DNA of 64,000 nucleotides from NCBI RefSeq assembly GCF_963667405.1, contig NZ_OY763408.1, forward strand, positions 3,169,237 through 3,233,236, written 5' to 3'. The DNA comes from an uncultured Sphaerochaeta sp. Lineage in GTDB: Bacteria; Spirochaetota; Spirochaetia; Sphaerochaetales; Sphaerochaetaceae. Positions 63,640-64,000 of the stretch are shown here, piece by piece. The notes beneath the pieces were generated by a model, which saw only the letters and a program-made list of their open reading frames with translations, did not search any database and was not told the origin of the DNA. Each line of letters starts with the position of its first letter. Position 1 is the first letter of the stretch. The position numbers and the translations under genes are program-made.

Positions 63640-64000
63640 ATGTCTTCCGAAGAATTAATCCAACCTGAAGCTGATCTTCCACTCTCCTCTGATCAGGAAA
63701 GTGCAAAGAAACCTGTACGGCGCATCACCAGAAAAAAAAGTCCTGTTGCAGCAAAAGCTTCAGAAACCGAAACCCAAGTTCGTGAAACTGTCACAGAAGA
63801 GCAGGAAACCTCAGAACAGAAGAAGCGAAGGGGCAGACCCAAGAAAGCAAACACGGTAAAACGTGCAGAAACTGATGCAACCAACGCTGAACAACCACAA
63901 TTGGACCTTTCCGTTGAGGAAAAGCCTGCTGTTGAGAAACGTGAGACGCAACAAGAACCCGCTGAGAATGCCCAGAGAAATCGGGATAATGATCAGCAAC
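63640..64000 (+). CDS. Probable transcription termination factor Rho, N-terminal extension (partial)
   Basis: The first 120 residues of a protein that continues past the right edge. All are low-complexity and charged: SEELIQPEADLPLSSD, then KPVRRITRKKSP, an AT-hook-like KKRRGRPKKAN, and Gln/Asn/Glu-rich repeats. No folded domain is visible. It is called Rho because Rho proteins in many bacteria have such extensions before the RNA-binding core, and because rho follows the hup/lnt genes in Treponema as I recall. The ATG at 63640 has TGGAG eight bases upstream. Another RNA-binding protein is possible. Confidence 0.45.
   Translation, partial: MSSEELIQPEADLPLSSDQESAKKPVRRITRKKSPVAAKASETETQVRETVTEEQETSEQKKRRGRPKKANTVKRAETDATNAEQPQLDLSVEEKPAVEKRETQQEPAENAQRNRDNDQQ

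Overview
The window reads as part of the chromosome of a spirochaete, most likely a member of the Sphaerochaetaceae. That placement is an inference. It rests on the general resemblance of the proteins, the very long membrane-anchored coiled-coil protein typical of spirochaetes, the rpsT-hup-lnt-(cinA)-rho-like gene order, and an Asn in RpoB at the position (E. coli Ser531) linked to natural rifampicin resistance in spirochaetes. Genes are tightly packed, and I see no insertion sequence, prophage, CRISPR array or rRNA operon.

Layout. (1) 1-4860: the 3' end of clpB, a MobA/MocA-like nucleotidyltransferase, a DUF554 membrane protein, an HTH regulator and glycogen phosphorylase. (2) 4825-17490: tRNA-Thr, rpmG, tRNA-Trp, secE, nusG, rplK, rplA, rplJ, rplL, rpoB, rpoC, rpsL and rpsG, read from one promoter and closed by a strong terminator. 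An L1-type autoregulatory leader precedes rplK. (3) 17518-32546: tuf with a leader of about 270 nt, then the complete S10-spc-alpha cluster from rpsJ to rplQ, including secY and rpoA and ending at a terminator. fusA, infA, adk and map are absent from their common places. (4) 32624-42233: rny, a YmdB-type phosphodiesterase and tlyA; a GerMN-domain protein on the other strand; then ptsI, der, a HAD hydrolase and a coiled-coil protein ending in about 20 copies of an 18-bp tandem repeat. (5) 42405-47157: grpE, dnaK, dnaJ and rlmB. (6) 47210-52976: a five-gene ABC uptake cassette (DUF3798-like binding protein, tandem ATPase, two permeases, small membrane-anchored protein) of unknown substrate. (7) 52977-53335: no protein gene, but a promoter, about 190 nt of foldable sequence and a terminator, which together look like an orphan small RNA. 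(8) 53327-58519, minus strand: tatD, dusB, a divergent purD and a GGDEF-EAL protein. (9) 58568-64000: a PSP1/RicT-like protein with a cysteine-rich insertion, rpsT, an HU-like protein, lnt, cinA and the start of a probable rho.

Most of the window encodes growth functions: transcription, ribosome assembly, protein secretion and folding, RNA decay and RNA modification. Promoters are unusually easy to read. A dozen good -35/-10 pairs have exactly 17 bp between the hexamers, and two of them (DUF554 and ptsI) place the transcription start almost on the start codon, implying leaderless mRNAs. The most interesting items are the unassigned RNA at 53145-53335, the ABC cassette with one degenerate ATPase half, the PurD homologue lacking canonical ligand residues, the Cys-rich insertion in the PSP1 protein, the long tuf leader, and the shared -10 element of a divergent promoter.
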